Part shown: one piece after another, positions 8,219-15,854 of the stretch | Position numbering within the stretch: position 1 is the first letter of the stretch | Layout: the number at the start of each line of letters is the position of its first letter | NCBI GenBank assembly: GCA_027063065.1 | Contig: JAMOSO010000012.1 | Location: 6,623-70,622 of the forward strand | Length of the DNA stretch: 64,000 nucleotides | Direction of reading: 5' to 3' | Source: Planctomycetota bacterium | GTDB lineage: Bacteria; Planctomycetota; JAMOSO01 | Position numbers and translations under genes: made by a program | The notes under the pieces: model-generated | What the model was told of the DNA's origin: nothing | Seen by the model: only the letters and a program-made list of their open reading frames with translations | Databases searched by the model: none

Positions 8219-8833
8219 ATGAAGCATATAATTAAAAAATTTACACTGATAGAATTATTGGTTGTGATTTCAATTATTTCAATTTTGGCCAGTATGCTTT
8301 TGCCTTCCTTAAATAACGCCAAACAAAAAGCATTACGTATTTCATGCTCTAATAATTTTAAGCAAATAGGCTTGGCAATGGTTAATTATTCTAATGATTA
8401 TCGCTCAATTTTGCCTAGACCAAGATTGATAGGCTCTGCTTTGTATGGGAATTATGCCAATCATACTGCTACTGGTGATGGAAATGGTGGTTTGGGATTA
8501 TTGTATATAGATAATTATATAAATAATTGGAATGTTTTTATATGTCCATCACAGGAAAATCCAAACACAACTACCAATTGGTTGACTTATACAATGCGAG
8601 TAAATGCCATGCCAGATTGGTTAGATGGTGTTCATCAAGATGCTAAACCATGGAGCGCTTGGCGGTTTCCAACCAATGGTGCTTATTGGTTGTCAGCGGA
8701 TTATTATTCAAATAATACGCATAAATATGCTGGATTAAATGTGCAATATAGTGATGGCCATGTAGTTTTTGAAGATTTTGATTGGGCAAATAAGTCCTAC
8801 GATACGATGAATAAGTCATATGATTATAAATAA
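8219..8833 (+). CDS. Type II/IV pseudopilin-like protein with class III prepilin signal
   Basis: A 204-aa protein beginning [16 protein letters not shown], a prepilin N-terminus followed by the hydrophobic pilin helix ending in LASMLLPSL. The residue before the +1 Phe is Lys rather than the usual Gly, a form I associate with the very large pseudopilin families of Lentisphaerota. The C-terminus has [10 protein letters not shown], close to the H-X9-DG processing-associated motif of this family (here His is ten residues before DG). ATG 8219 is chosen over an upstream extension because AAAGGAG sits 8 nt before it. Its placement between sugar enzymes and GH31 suggests a role in substrate capture or export, unproven. 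Confidence 0.82.
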   Translation: MKHIIKKFTLIELLVVISIISILASMLLPSLNNAKQKALRISCSNNFKQIGLAMVNYSNDYRSILPRPRLIGSALYGNYANHTATGDGNGGLGLLYIDNYINNWNVFICPSQENPNTTTNWLTYTMRVNAMPDWLDGVHQDAKPWSAWRFPTNGAYWLSADYYSNNTHKYAGLNVQYSDGHVVFEDFDWANKSYDTMNKSYDYK

Positions 8834-8843
8834 TGGAGATTAA

Positions 8844-10931
8844 ATGAATATCAGTACAGTATATTCTGGCGTACAAAAAATTACTTTTGGCAAGCCAGAA
8901 TCAATTACCCCAGTTAGTTTAAGAAATATAGAAGCAGATATGGCTAATGCTAAAAATTTGCCAGAGGCTTTAGATTTACCATTTGATTTAAATGAAATTA
9001 AATTTAAAACAACTGCAAGGGGTTGCGTAGTAGAGTTACCACTTGTGGAAGGCGAAGATGTACACGGGTTGGGTTTGCAATTAAAATCTCATTGTCAGAC
9101 AGGCAAAAAAAAGGTATTGCGTGTAAATTCTGATCCAGTTGCGGATACGGGTGATTCTCATGCGCCAGTGCCATTTTATTTGTCGACTAATGGATATGGG
9201 GTTTTTGTTGACACTGCCAGATACACTACTTTTTATTGTGGTTCGCATCAAAGGCGTCAAGATTCACAGGCGTCTTTTGATAGTTGCCAAAACGAAAATA
9301 TCGGCACCAGCACAGAAGAGTTATATGACTCTAAAAAGAATACAAGCTCATCTATGATGATTGAGATTCCATCTGTACAAGGTATAGATCTTTATATTTT
9401 TGCAGGGCCTAATATGCAAGTGGCGTTGCAAAGATATGTTATGTTTTCAGGAGGTGGATGTTTGCCACCTATGTGGGGTTTAGGTGTTTTATATCGTGGT
9501 TACGCTAAAAATAATCAAGATGATAGTGTTAAATTAGCTAAACATTTTAGAGAAAAACACATTCCTTGTGATGTGTTTGGTTTAGAGCCGGGTTGGATGG
9601 ATAAATCATATTCTTGTAATTTTGCATGGAATGATACTAATTTTCCAGATACCGACACTTTTTTAAATCAAATGTATGATATGGGTTATGAGCTTAATCT
9701 ATGGGAACAGTTGTTTGTTCATCCAACAGCTTCTTTTTATAAAGATATGCAACCATATTCAGGTGATTTTGATGTATGGGAAGGCTTAGTGCCAGATTTA
9801 TCTATGTCAGAGGCAAGGGATATTTATTCTAAGCACCAGTTTGATAATTTTATTCAACGTGGTATTCACGGTGTTAAAGTTGATGAATGTGATAATTCTG
9901 ATTTTATCAGATTTCCTTGGTCATTTCCTGAAACTTCAGAGTTTCCTTCTGGTATGGATGGGGAACAAATGCATTCTAGTTTTGGCAGATTAGGTCAAGA
10001 GGCTATTATGCAAGGGTTTCGTAAAGCCAATAAGCGTACATATAGTAATTGTCGTTCTTCCCACGCTTTAGCATCCCCATATCCTATGGCTGTATATAGT
10101 GATTTATATGATCATGATGATTTTATCCGCGGTACTGTAAATGCTAGTTTATCTGGTTTGTTATGGACGCCAGAAGTTAGACGTTGTAAGTCCGTTGATG
10201 ACTTAATCCGCCGTATTCAATCGGTGGTGTTTTCGCCAATGACCTTGGTCAATGCGTGGACTATTAAAAATCCTCCGTGGTTACAATTTGATGAAACTAA
10301 AAATAACCAAGATATATTATTGGATAACGCCACTGAAGTAGAAGCTATTTGCAAAGAATTATTTGAATTACGTATGAGTTTACTACCGTATTTATATAGT
10401 GCCTTTGCAAAGTATAGGTTTTCTGGTTTACCTGTATTTCGTGCTTTAGTAGTTGATTATCCAGAAGATTTAGCGGTGAGGGATTTGGATACTCAATATA
10501 TGGTTGGTGATTCATTGATGTTTGCACCATTAACGGCTGGCAATACACAGCGAGAGGTGTACTTTCCTCAAGGCAAATGGGTAGATTTCTTTTCTCATCA
10601 AATATATGAAGGTGGGCAAGCCTATCAGTTAAAGGCAGATGTAAACCAGTTATTGTTGTTTGTTAAACATAATACTCTTTTGCCTTTTGCTAAACCAGTT
10701 GAGCATATCACAAAAGATATTTGTTTTGATATAACCGTCAGGGTTTATGGAGATACTCCCCAATCTTGCGAATTATTTAGTGATGATGGCTATAGTTTCG
10801 ATTATGAAAATGGTCAATATGACAAATTAATTTTAAATTGGGATACAATTAATGGTGGTTCGTCGACAGTTTTATCTAATGATAAATCGTTATCTAAATA
10901 CAATATTACAGATTGGCAAAAAAAATATTAA
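8844..10931 (+). CDS. Glycoside hydrolase family 31 (alpha-glycosidase)
   Basis: A 695-aa GH31 enzyme, retaining alpha-glucosidase/alpha-xylosidase type. The N-terminal beta-sandwich precedes the barrel, which begins near CLPPMWGLGVLYRG. GLEPGWMD and GVKVDECDNSD follow, with the likely nucleophile Asp at about residue 347. Later come YDHDDFIRGTV and the C-terminal beta domains with AGNTQREVYFPQGKWVDFF, a classic GH31 segment. No signal peptide is seen, so it should be cytoplasmic and act on imported oligosaccharides. TGGAGA precedes ATG 8844, 10 bp after the pseudopilin stop. It gives the strongest hint that the cluster degrades an alpha-linked glycan. Confidence 0.9.
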   Translation: MNISTVYSGVQKITFGKPESITPVSLRNIEADMANAKNLPEALDLPFDLNEIKFKTTARGCVVELPLVEGEDVHGLGLQLKSHCQTGKKKVLRVNSDPVADTGDSHAPVPFYLSTNGYGVFVDTARYTTFYCGSHQRRQDSQASFDSCQNENIGTSTEELYDSKKNTSSSMMIEIPSVQGIDLYIFAGPNMQVALQRYVMFSGGGCLPPMWGLGVLYRGYAKNNQDDSVKLAKHFREKHIPCDVFGLEPGWMDKSYSCNFAWNDTNFPDTDTFLNQMYDMGYELNLWEQLFVHPTASFYKDMQPYSGDFDVWEGLVPDLSMSEARDIYSKHQFDNFIQRGIHGVKVDECDNSDFIRFPWSFPETSEFPSGMDGEQMHSSFGRLGQEAIMQGFRKANKRTYSNCRSSHALASPYPMAVYSDLYDHDDFIRGTVNASLSGLLWTPEVRRCKSVDDLIRRIQSVVFSPMTLVNAWTIKNPPWLQFDETKNNQDILLDNATEVEAICKELFELRMSLLPYLYSAFAKYRFSGLPVFRALVVDYPEDLAVRDLDTQYMVGDSLMFAPLTAGNTQREVYFPQGKWVDFFSHQIYEGGQAYQLKADVNQLLLFVKHNTLLPFAKPVEHITKDICFDITVRVYGDTPQSCELFSDDGYSFDYENGQYDKLILNWDTINGGSSTVLSNDKSLSKYNITDWQKKY

Positions 10932-10960
10932 TAATTTAATTTGATAAATAGGAGAAACAA

Positions 10961-11689
10961 ATGAAAAAAAAACTAATACTGTTGTTGTCTATGGCTATGT
11001 GTGGTCAATATGCAAATGCTAAAGTAACTTTACTAGAGCATTTTACAAAAGCTAATAAGATTGATAATAAATTCTATGTAGCTGAGGATGTTTCTTCAGA
11101 GCATAAAGGTCAATTAAATGGTAAATTTAAATTTGTTGATGCCCGTTTTGGCAAAGGTGCAATAGGCAGTTCTGATTTTGATGATATAGTGTTTAATGCT
11201 AATAATATTGTTAATCCGTCGGAAGGTTCTATTGAATTATGGATTACAGTGGATAAAGATTTTGACAAATTAAATACAAACCAACGTATTCTTCGTGTGA
11301 ATTTTGATAAGCATAATCAAATTGTTTTGTATTATAATTTAAAAGAACAACATCTTGTTTTTTGGATGAAAGATGAAGATACTGAACCAAGTGTGTCACG
11401 TTATCATAGTAAAAATATTGCGGCTTTAATAGCTTCTCAAGGTGCGTTGGATTGGAAAAAAGGCGAGCATCATCACATTTGTCTGTCTTGGTCTCCTAAA
11501 GTACAAAAATTATATATTGATGGCGTACTAAATAGCCGTGCATATTTTAGCTCTGTTACTGCAGTTCCTACAGATAACAGTAAGTTGATTATGTTTACAG
11601 AAGAAGACAAAGCATTGATTTTTGATGAGCTAAGAATATGGGACAATATGAAAGAGCCCGAAAATATCACAGTTCGCCCAAGTCGTTAA
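10961..11689 (+). CDS. Secreted LamG/concanavalin-like protein
   Basis: A 242-aa protein with signal peptide MKKKLILLLSMAMCGQYANA. The rest is one LamG/concanavalin-type jelly roll: RFGKGAIG, NPSEGSIELWI, HHICLSWSPK, LYIDGVL and IFDELRIWD are the standard landmarks. It is a clear paralogue of the N-terminal domain of the next protein (same TLLEHF start and same FDE-RIWD end). LamG domains bind carbohydrate, so it may present or tether substrate. AGGAGAAA precedes the ATG. Confidence 0.82.
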   Translation: MKKKLILLLSMAMCGQYANAKVTLLEHFTKANKIDNKFYVAEDVSSEHKGQLNGKFKFVDARFGKGAIGSSDFDDIVFNANNIVNPSEGSIELWITVDKDFDKLNTNQRILRVNFDKHNQIVLYYNLKEQHLVFWMKDEDTEPSVSRYHSKNIAALIASQGALDWKKGEHHHICLSWSPKVQKLYIDGVLNSRAYFSSVTAVPTDNSKLIMFTEEDKALIFDELRIWDNMKEPENITVRPSR

Positions 11690-11710
11690 TTAAATTATTA
11701 AGGAAACTAT

Positions 11711-14263
11711 ATGAAAATTAAATCCATATTATTAATATCGGCATTGATATGTACTAAGACTATTTATGCCAATCCCCAAATTACATTGTTAGAACATTTT
11801 AATAATACTAAAAACATTGCTGGCCAACAGGTGGTTACACCTGAATATCCAGACACTAAATTTGGCAAAATTAACGGTGATGTTAAATTTGTTGATACTC
11901 GTTTTGGTAAAGGCGTATTGTGTTCTACTTATAAAGATAATGTAACTTTTGGTGCAAAAGGTATTGTTAATCCAGCTAGGGGTACAGTTGAGGCGTGGAT
12001 TACACCGTCAGTTGATTTGGAAACAGTCAAAACTAATCAACAAGTATTTAAAATTAAATTTGATAACAATAATGCTATTTCATTGTATTATAACGCTAAG
12101 GATAATAATTTTGTTTTTTATATTGTTGATAAAGATGATCCCTCTAGTTATCACCATAGTAAGGGCTATCCCATTATCCAACCAACGGTTAAGGTGTTTT
12201 GGAAAAAAGGCCAATCTCATCATATTGCTGTAAGCTGGTCAGATAAGGTGCAATTTGTGTTTCTTGATGGCAAAATGGCATGTCATGCTTATTTTAATTG
12301 CGCTATTAAAACCAGTGTAACACAAAGTAGTAAGGTGTTTATTTCTGGAGAGGGTGGTGATAGTTGTTTTATTTTTGATGAATTTAGAATTTGGGACGAT
12401 GTTCGTGCCCCTAGAAAATTAGATGTTGCACCTGTCTATGTGGATACTAATTTTGATGCTAAAAACCCAACTTGCAAACGATGGTTAAATGCTAAAAATA
12501 TTAGTTTAGGTTTTAATAAAGATAATGCATTGCCTATGGCAATTAAACCTTTAAATTCTAAAACATCTTGGACCACAGGAGCCTCTTCGCTAGAAGCCGA
12601 TAAAAAGTTAAGCAAGATAATAACATGGTCTCAAAAAGACGGCGTAGCTATTTGTACTGTTAAATTTAACAATAAAACAGAAGCTGATATTACAACTGAT
12701 GTGGCGTTAAAATTTCCTATGTTAAAAGCCAGTGATATGGCTTTTATTCCTGTTGATGATGGTGTCTTTAAAGTTGGAACAGGACGCACTACTAAAGGTT
12801 ACATTAAAGGTGCTAGGTATGGCGTCAATGCAGCCTCTATCCCATTAATTAGTATTTACAGGCCAGAAATTGATGCTGGTTTGACAATCATTTCATCTCT
12901 TGATGATAAAAATGAAATCAAATGGGATTTGGGCGACGAAAATAAATCTAACATTTTAAGTATCACCCATAAAAAAATAAAAATACCAGCAGGTCAGTCT
13001 AAGCAGATGCAATGGATGTTTGCCGGTCATCAGGCAGATTGGCGTTGTGCCCTTGATGTTTATACTAAAATCTATCCAGGTATTTTGGTGCCACCCCAAG
13101 GTGCGGTTGCTAAAGGCGATCAGGGTATGGTTATTGGTGGGCGTTCTAACCGTGAATTTTTAAAAGAGTTAGTTGATTTAGGGGTAGGTTGGCGTGAAGT
13201 TTCTATGGATCATCTTGGCAAGGGTGCTAACGAAGAAGGTCGTTTGCCAATTGGTTTTGGTAATTATATTCCTGATGATTTAACTCCTTATCAACAAAAT
13301 ATAGAAGCCTTTAGGCAAAGCTTTGTCAATATGGATAAGGCAGGTATTGATGCTTTATTGTATATACAAGCTCGCGATTGCCAAAATTTAGAACAAGCAT
13401 TGAGGGACTTTCCAGATTCTGTGCAATATTATTCTAATGGCAAGCCTATGAATGGTGTCTTTGGTGCTACAATGACCTGCGAAAAAGGTTCTAAGTGGTA
13501 TTTGCACTTAATTGATCAGGCTAAGCGCCAAATGTCTGTTTTTCCAAATGCTGATGGGTTTTTCTTTGATAACTCTTGGAATCCAGAATTTGCTGATATC
13601 ATAGAAGCTATTGCAAAGGTAGCGCACGATGCAGGTCGTTCCATGACTACCAATGGTGCTAGTGCAAAATGTGTAGAGTTTTCTGATTCTATTATGGCAG
13701 AGACTCATTTAAGTCAGTTGGGTAATATGCAGTATTTGGGATTGGTTACGCCTATACATTATATCCCTATTTATATTGCAGGTGCTCCATTAGATGCTAA
13801 GCCACGTCATGGGGCTCCAGGTGTTATGCAAAATCTTAAGCGTGATTTAGGTGCTTGTTTGGTAAGAGGTGGCTTTTATAGTTTTAATTCTTTTGGCACC
13901 AAATATTGGTCGCAAAAATCAATAACTTACTTTAAGCAGTATTTGCCTTTGCAAAAAGCATTGTATGGGCGTAAGTGGGTTCTTTCGGCTCATGCTTTAG
14001 AGTTGCCAGATAAATTAAAGGGCAATGTATTTGAAGCAAGAGACGGGGCGTGGTTAGTTGCGTTGGCAAAAGATGCCTATGATGCTGGTGCAGCTGTGAT
14101 TAAAGTAAGAGTGCCAGATACGTCTAAAGTATTGCAACAGGTTTTAATTAGGAAAGTAGGTGAAAGCTGGGCGCCTATAGCTTTTAGCCAAATAGGTCAA
14201 GACATCACTATTAATTTAAAAGAAATTCCAGATTTAAGTTTGTTAAAGTTATATTGGCAGTAG
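11711..14263 (+). CDS. Secreted LamG plus TIM-barrel glycosidase-like protein
   Basis: An 850-aa protein with a signal peptide ending near IYANP. Residues about 22-235 are a LamG domain homologous to the preceding gene. A beta-rich linker follows to about residue 430. The last 400 residues look like a glycosidase-type TIM barrel: GVGWREVSMDHLG, IDALLYIQARDC, NADGFFFDNSWN, and SMTTNGASAKCVEFSDSIMAE, then a beta tail. Acidic residues at strand ends (DGFFFDN, MAE) are candidate catalytic groups. It may be an uncharacterised GH-type enzyme; I cannot assign a CAZy family. It ends the cluster. Confidence 0.72.
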   Translation: MKIKSILLISALICTKTIYANPQITLLEHFNNTKNIAGQQVVTPEYPDTKFGKINGDVKFVDTRFGKGVLCSTYKDNVTFGAKGIVNPARGTVEAWITPSVDLETVKTNQQVFKIKFDNNNAISLYYNAKDNNFVFYIVDKDDPSSYHHSKGYPIIQPTVKVFWKKGQSHHIAVSWSDKVQFVFLDGKMACHAYFNCAIKTSVTQSSKVFISGEGGDSCFIFDEFRIWDDVRAPRKLDVAPVYVDTNFDAKNPTCKRWLNAKNISLGFNKDNALPMAIKPLNSKTSWTTGASSLEADKKLSKIITWSQKDGVAICTVKFNNKTEADITTDVALKFPMLKASDMAFIPVDDGVFKVGTGRTTKGYIKGARYGVNAASIPLISIYRPEIDAGLTIISSLDDKNEIKWDLGDENKSNILSITHKKIKIPAGQSKQMQWMFAGHQADWRCALDVYTKIYPGILVPPQGAVAKGDQGMVIGGRSNREFLKELVDLGVGWREVSMDHLGKGANEEGRLPIGFGNYIPDDLTPYQQNIEAFRQSFVNMDKAGIDALLYIQARDCQNLEQALRDFPDSVQYYSNGKPMNGVFGATMTCEKGSKWYLHLIDQAKRQMSVFPNADGFFFDNSWNPEFADIIEAIAKVAHDAGRSMTTNGASAKCVEFSDSIMAETHLSQLGNMQYLGLVTPIHYIPIYIAGAPLDAKPRHGAPGVMQNLKRDLGACLVRGGFYSFNSFGTKYWSQKSITYFKQYLPLQKALYGRKWVLSAHALELPDKLKGNVFEARDGAWLVALAKDAYDAGAAVIKVRVPDTSKVLQQVLIRKVGESWAPIAFSQIGQDITINLKEIPDLSLLKLYWQ

Positions 14264-14278
14264 TCAATATTGTATAAA

Positions 14279-14322
14279 AAAGGGTTGTTTAGAATGTGAT
14301 ATATTGTTTTAAACAATCCTTT
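14279..14322 (+). terminator. Hairpin after the LamG/TIM-barrel gene
   Basis: AAAGGGTTGTTTA (14279-14291) pairs with TAAACAATCCTTT (14310-14322) with one G-U, around an 18-nt loop, starting 16 bp after the stop codon. It is probably the cluster terminator, though only a short T stretch lies within the right arm. Confidence 0.5.
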
Positions 14323-14460
14323 GTACAGATTGTTATAGTAATAGATAAAAAGACAGATGTGATAAAGTCTTTATTTGTCCGTTTGTTTATATATAATATA
14401 TATAACCTTATGGTTGTGTATGATGATTCTCAAAGGGAGAAGCTCGTGTTTTTAACAATG
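14323..14460 (+). promoter_or_regulatory. Leader region of the signalling cassette with an orphan ribosome site
   Basis: A very AT-rich stretch includes TATAAT at 14392-14397 without a good -35. At 14432-14440 there is a strong Shine-Dalgarno, AAAGGGAGA, 5 nt before GTG 14446. That GTG opens a 9-codon ORF (MFLTMCNNV) whose stop lies in the decamer array. The ribosome site therefore serves no long ORF at the present repeat number. Confidence 0.5.
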
Positions 14461-14580
14461 TGTAACAATGTGTAACAATGTGTAACAATGTGTAACAATG
14501 TGTAACAATGTGTAACAATGTGTAACAATGTGTAACAATGTGTAACAATGTGTAACAATGTGTAACAATGTGTAACAATG
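14451..14580 (+). repeat. Tandem array of the decamer TGTAACAATG, 12 exact copies plus one variant
   Basis: Copies run without interruption from 14461 to 14580, preceded by a variant TTTAACAATG at 14451-14460. The period of 10 bp is close to one helical turn and is not a multiple of three. Every unit carries an ATG opening a five-codon ORF (MCNNV) that ends in TAA 2 nt before a later ATG. The final copy contributes ATG 14578, in frame with the response regulator gene. There are no spacers, so it is not a CRISPR. Confidence 0.98.
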
Positions 14581-14589
14581 GGGTGTTAT

Positions 14590-15834
14590 ATGCAAAAAAA
14601 CATTACTATCTTATATGTTGAGGACGAAGATGTTATTCGTGAGAATACCAAACGTCCGCTTACGCGTTTGTGCGATACTTTAATAGTGGCTTCAGATGGT
14701 CAAGAGGGTTTAAATTTATATAAAAAATATCGTCCTGATATTGTAGTCTCGGACATCAAAATGCCAAATATGAATGGCATTGAAATGTGTAGGGCTATTA
14801 AAAATATCGATAAAGACCAACATATTGTTTTTACTACCGCCCATAGTGAATGCGGATATTTTATGGACGCCATTGATATGCAGATTGATTGTTATATTTT
14901 AAAGCCCATCGATTATGATTTGTTAGAAAACAAAGCAAATAAAATTATTGATACAATTAGTAATAAATACAAATTACGTCAACAAGAAATTTTAATAAAT
15001 GAAATAGCTAAATTACAAGATAATTTATTAATAGTCTTAGACTGTAAACAGAATATCGTGTTTTCTAATGATAGATTTTTACATTTTTTTGATGTAAATA
15101 CATTGGATGATTTTAAAGAAACATACAGTATATTAAGTTCTTTATTTATAGAAGGTGAAGATTTTTTTACTGCTTGTAATGAAAATTGGTTATTAGATTT
15201 GCAAAAACTACCTAAAAAAGAACAAGTGGTTTCTATTATGAATAAGGCCTTGGCTGAACCGCAAGTTTTTTTAGTGTCTGTCAAAGAAATATCAGAAACC
15301 TCTCATACTATTTTAATTTTAACTGAAATCACTCATATAGCTGATGAAACAAAAGAGTTAAAGCAAAAGGCTTTTACAGATGATTTGACATCTATTTATA
15401 ATCGAGCTTATTTTAATAAAATGCTCATCAAACAAATGCAGGATAATCAAGATTGTTTAAGTTTGATTTTATTGGACGTGGATAGATTTAAAGATTTTAA
15501 TGATGTTTATGGTCATCAGGTTGGTGATAAAGTGTTACAATCTTTAGCTTCTATTATTAATGCTAAAATCAGAACAGCGGATATATTTGCTAGGTGGGGT
15601 GGCGAAGAATTTACTATAATTTTATCTGATACTAATTTGGCAAATGCTTTAAAAGTTGCAGAAAATTTACGACAGACTATAGAAGAGTATATCTTTATAG
15701 GCGATTTAAAAGTAACTTGTAGTTTTGGTGTGGCGGAAGCTACCAAAGAAGATGTGCCAGATACCTTAATAAAACGAGCGGATGATGCATTATATCGGGC
15801 TAAAACTGGGGGGAGAAATAGGGTTGCCCAATAA
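14590..15834 (+). CDS. Response regulator diguanylate cyclase (REC-GGDEF)
   Basis: The N-terminal REC domain starts ITILYVEDED, with phospho-acceptor Asp55 in VVSDIKMPN and a typical switch Thr in VFTTAHSE. A PAS-like middle (about 130-250) is followed by a GGDEF domain with RWGGEEF near residues 335-341, so an active diguanylate cyclase making c-di-GMP is expected. ATG 14590 has GGGG just upstream; ATG 14578, inside the last repeat, would add MGCY. It is followed 20 bp later by the peroxidase fusion gene. The repeat array in front makes its translation a candidate for phase variation. Confidence 0.92.
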   Translation: MQKNITILYVEDEDVIRENTKRPLTRLCDTLIVASDGQEGLNLYKKYRPDIVVSDIKMPNMNGIEMCRAIKNIDKDQHIVFTTAHSECGYFMDAIDMQIDCYILKPIDYDLLENKANKIIDTISNKYKLRQQEILINEIAKLQDNLLIVLDCKQNIVFSNDRFLHFFDVNTLDDFKETYSILSSLFIEGEDFFTACNENWLLDLQKLPKKEQVVSIMNKALAEPQVFLVSVKEISETSHTILILTEITHIADETKELKQKAFTDDLTSIYNRAYFNKMLIKQMQDNQDCLSLILLDVDRFKDFNDVYGHQVGDKVLQSLASIINAKIRTADIFARWGGEEFTIILSDTNLANALKVAENLRQTIEEYIFIGDLKVTCSFGVAEATKEDVPDTLIKRADDALYRAKTGGRNRVAQ

Positions 15835-15854
15835 TAAATACAGCGGGAGGAAGT

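Noticed and set aside
14451-14580. CRISPR-like repeat
   Set aside because: Units are contiguous 10-mers with no spacers and no cas genes nearby.
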